64,000 bases of DNA, from NCBI RefSeq assembly GCF_022427145.1, contig NZ_JAKSXN010000016.1, positions 23,799 through 87,798 of the forward strand, given 5' to 3'. Origin of the DNA: Paenibacillus timonensis. Lineage in GTDB: Bacteria; Bacillota; Bacilli; Paenibacillales; Paenibacillaceae. The stretch's first letter is position 1; each line of letters opens with the position of its first letter. Under the pieces are notes generated by a model. The model worked only from the letters and a program-made list of their open reading frames with translations, searched no databases and was not told where the DNA came from. Position numbers and translations under genes: made by a program. Positions 64,000 through 64,000 of the stretch are shown here, one piece after another.

Positions 64000-64000
64000 G

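Overview
The window looks like chromosome of a Paenibacillus-type Gram-positive (Bacillota, Paenibacillaceae). The reasons are an lplABC-style sugar ABC transporter with a YesM/AraC-type two-component system, ydaO-type c-di-AMP riboswitches before kdp, a FusB-family EF-G-binding protein, a Bacillota-type Wzx/Wzy exopolysaccharide (EPS) locus with a PHP-type tyrosine phosphatase, and a lasso peptide cluster of the paeninodin type. The first 18 kb is visibly G+C-rich; from about 18 kb on the sequence is much more A+T-rich and full of duplications and gene fragments, which suggests an accessory region. I saw no rRNA, tRNA or CRISPR.

Layout. (1) 1-5.65 kb, minus strand: kdp potassium-pump operon led by two tandem c-di-AMP riboswitches, each with its own terminator, then a Rossmann-like ORF, a 35-residue membrane microprotein, kdpF, kdpA, kdpB, kdpC and a terminator. 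(2) 5.8-10.6 kb: a metallo-beta-lactamase-fold hydrolase, two nucleotidyltransferase-fold proteins, a cupin, a methyltransferase, a DinB protein and a GH43 glycosidase. (3) 10.7-18 kb: binding protein and two permeases of a sugar importer (minus) divergent from a sensor kinase (frameshifted) and AraC-type response regulator (plus). (4) 18-25.4 kb: FusB-like protein with a structured leader, small enzymes (VOC, Nudix, GNAT), signal peptidase I, then an esterase-PadR pair and a RidA protein. (5) 25.4-26.6 kb: a dead IS3-family element. (6) 26.7-48.7 kb, minus: EPS locus read from the CpsB-type phosphatase through the chain-length protein, tyrosine kinase, an EAR-like RNA, a nucleotidyltransferase, galU, priming transferase, fcl, gmd, glycosyltransferases, polymerase, pyruvyltransferase, flippase, acyltransferase, ugd, GalA epimerase and manC. 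Beyond its end lies a separate c-di-GMP-II riboswitch driving a 57-residue ORF. (7) 48.8-55.4 kb: lasso peptide cluster (cyclase, a 41-residue precursor found between larger genes, HPr-kinase-like kinase, B1, B2, ABC exporter) with a divergent XRE regulator. (8) 55.4-64 kb: LCP protein, YdcF-like protein, gene fragments, a second copy of the esterase-PadR-(GNAT)-RidA block, then small enzymes and a beta-lactamase-like serine hydrolase.

How it fits together. The EPS genes can make GDP-mannose, GDP-fucose, UDP-glucose, UDP-glucuronate and UDP-galacturonate and assemble a pyruvylated, acylated heteropolysaccharide by the Wzx/Wzy route. Three promoters (before the lasso cyclase, before lasso B1, and before the EPS phosphatase) share one design: a TTGACA -35 box, a GATAC/GTATC palindrome filling the spacer, and a TAAA-T -10 box. 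The adjacent XRE repressor is the obvious candidate to bind them, which would put the lasso peptide and EPS under one switch. The EPS/lasso block is bracketed by two near-identical direct repeats exactly 34,700 bp apart, so it could be lost or amplified by homologous recombination.
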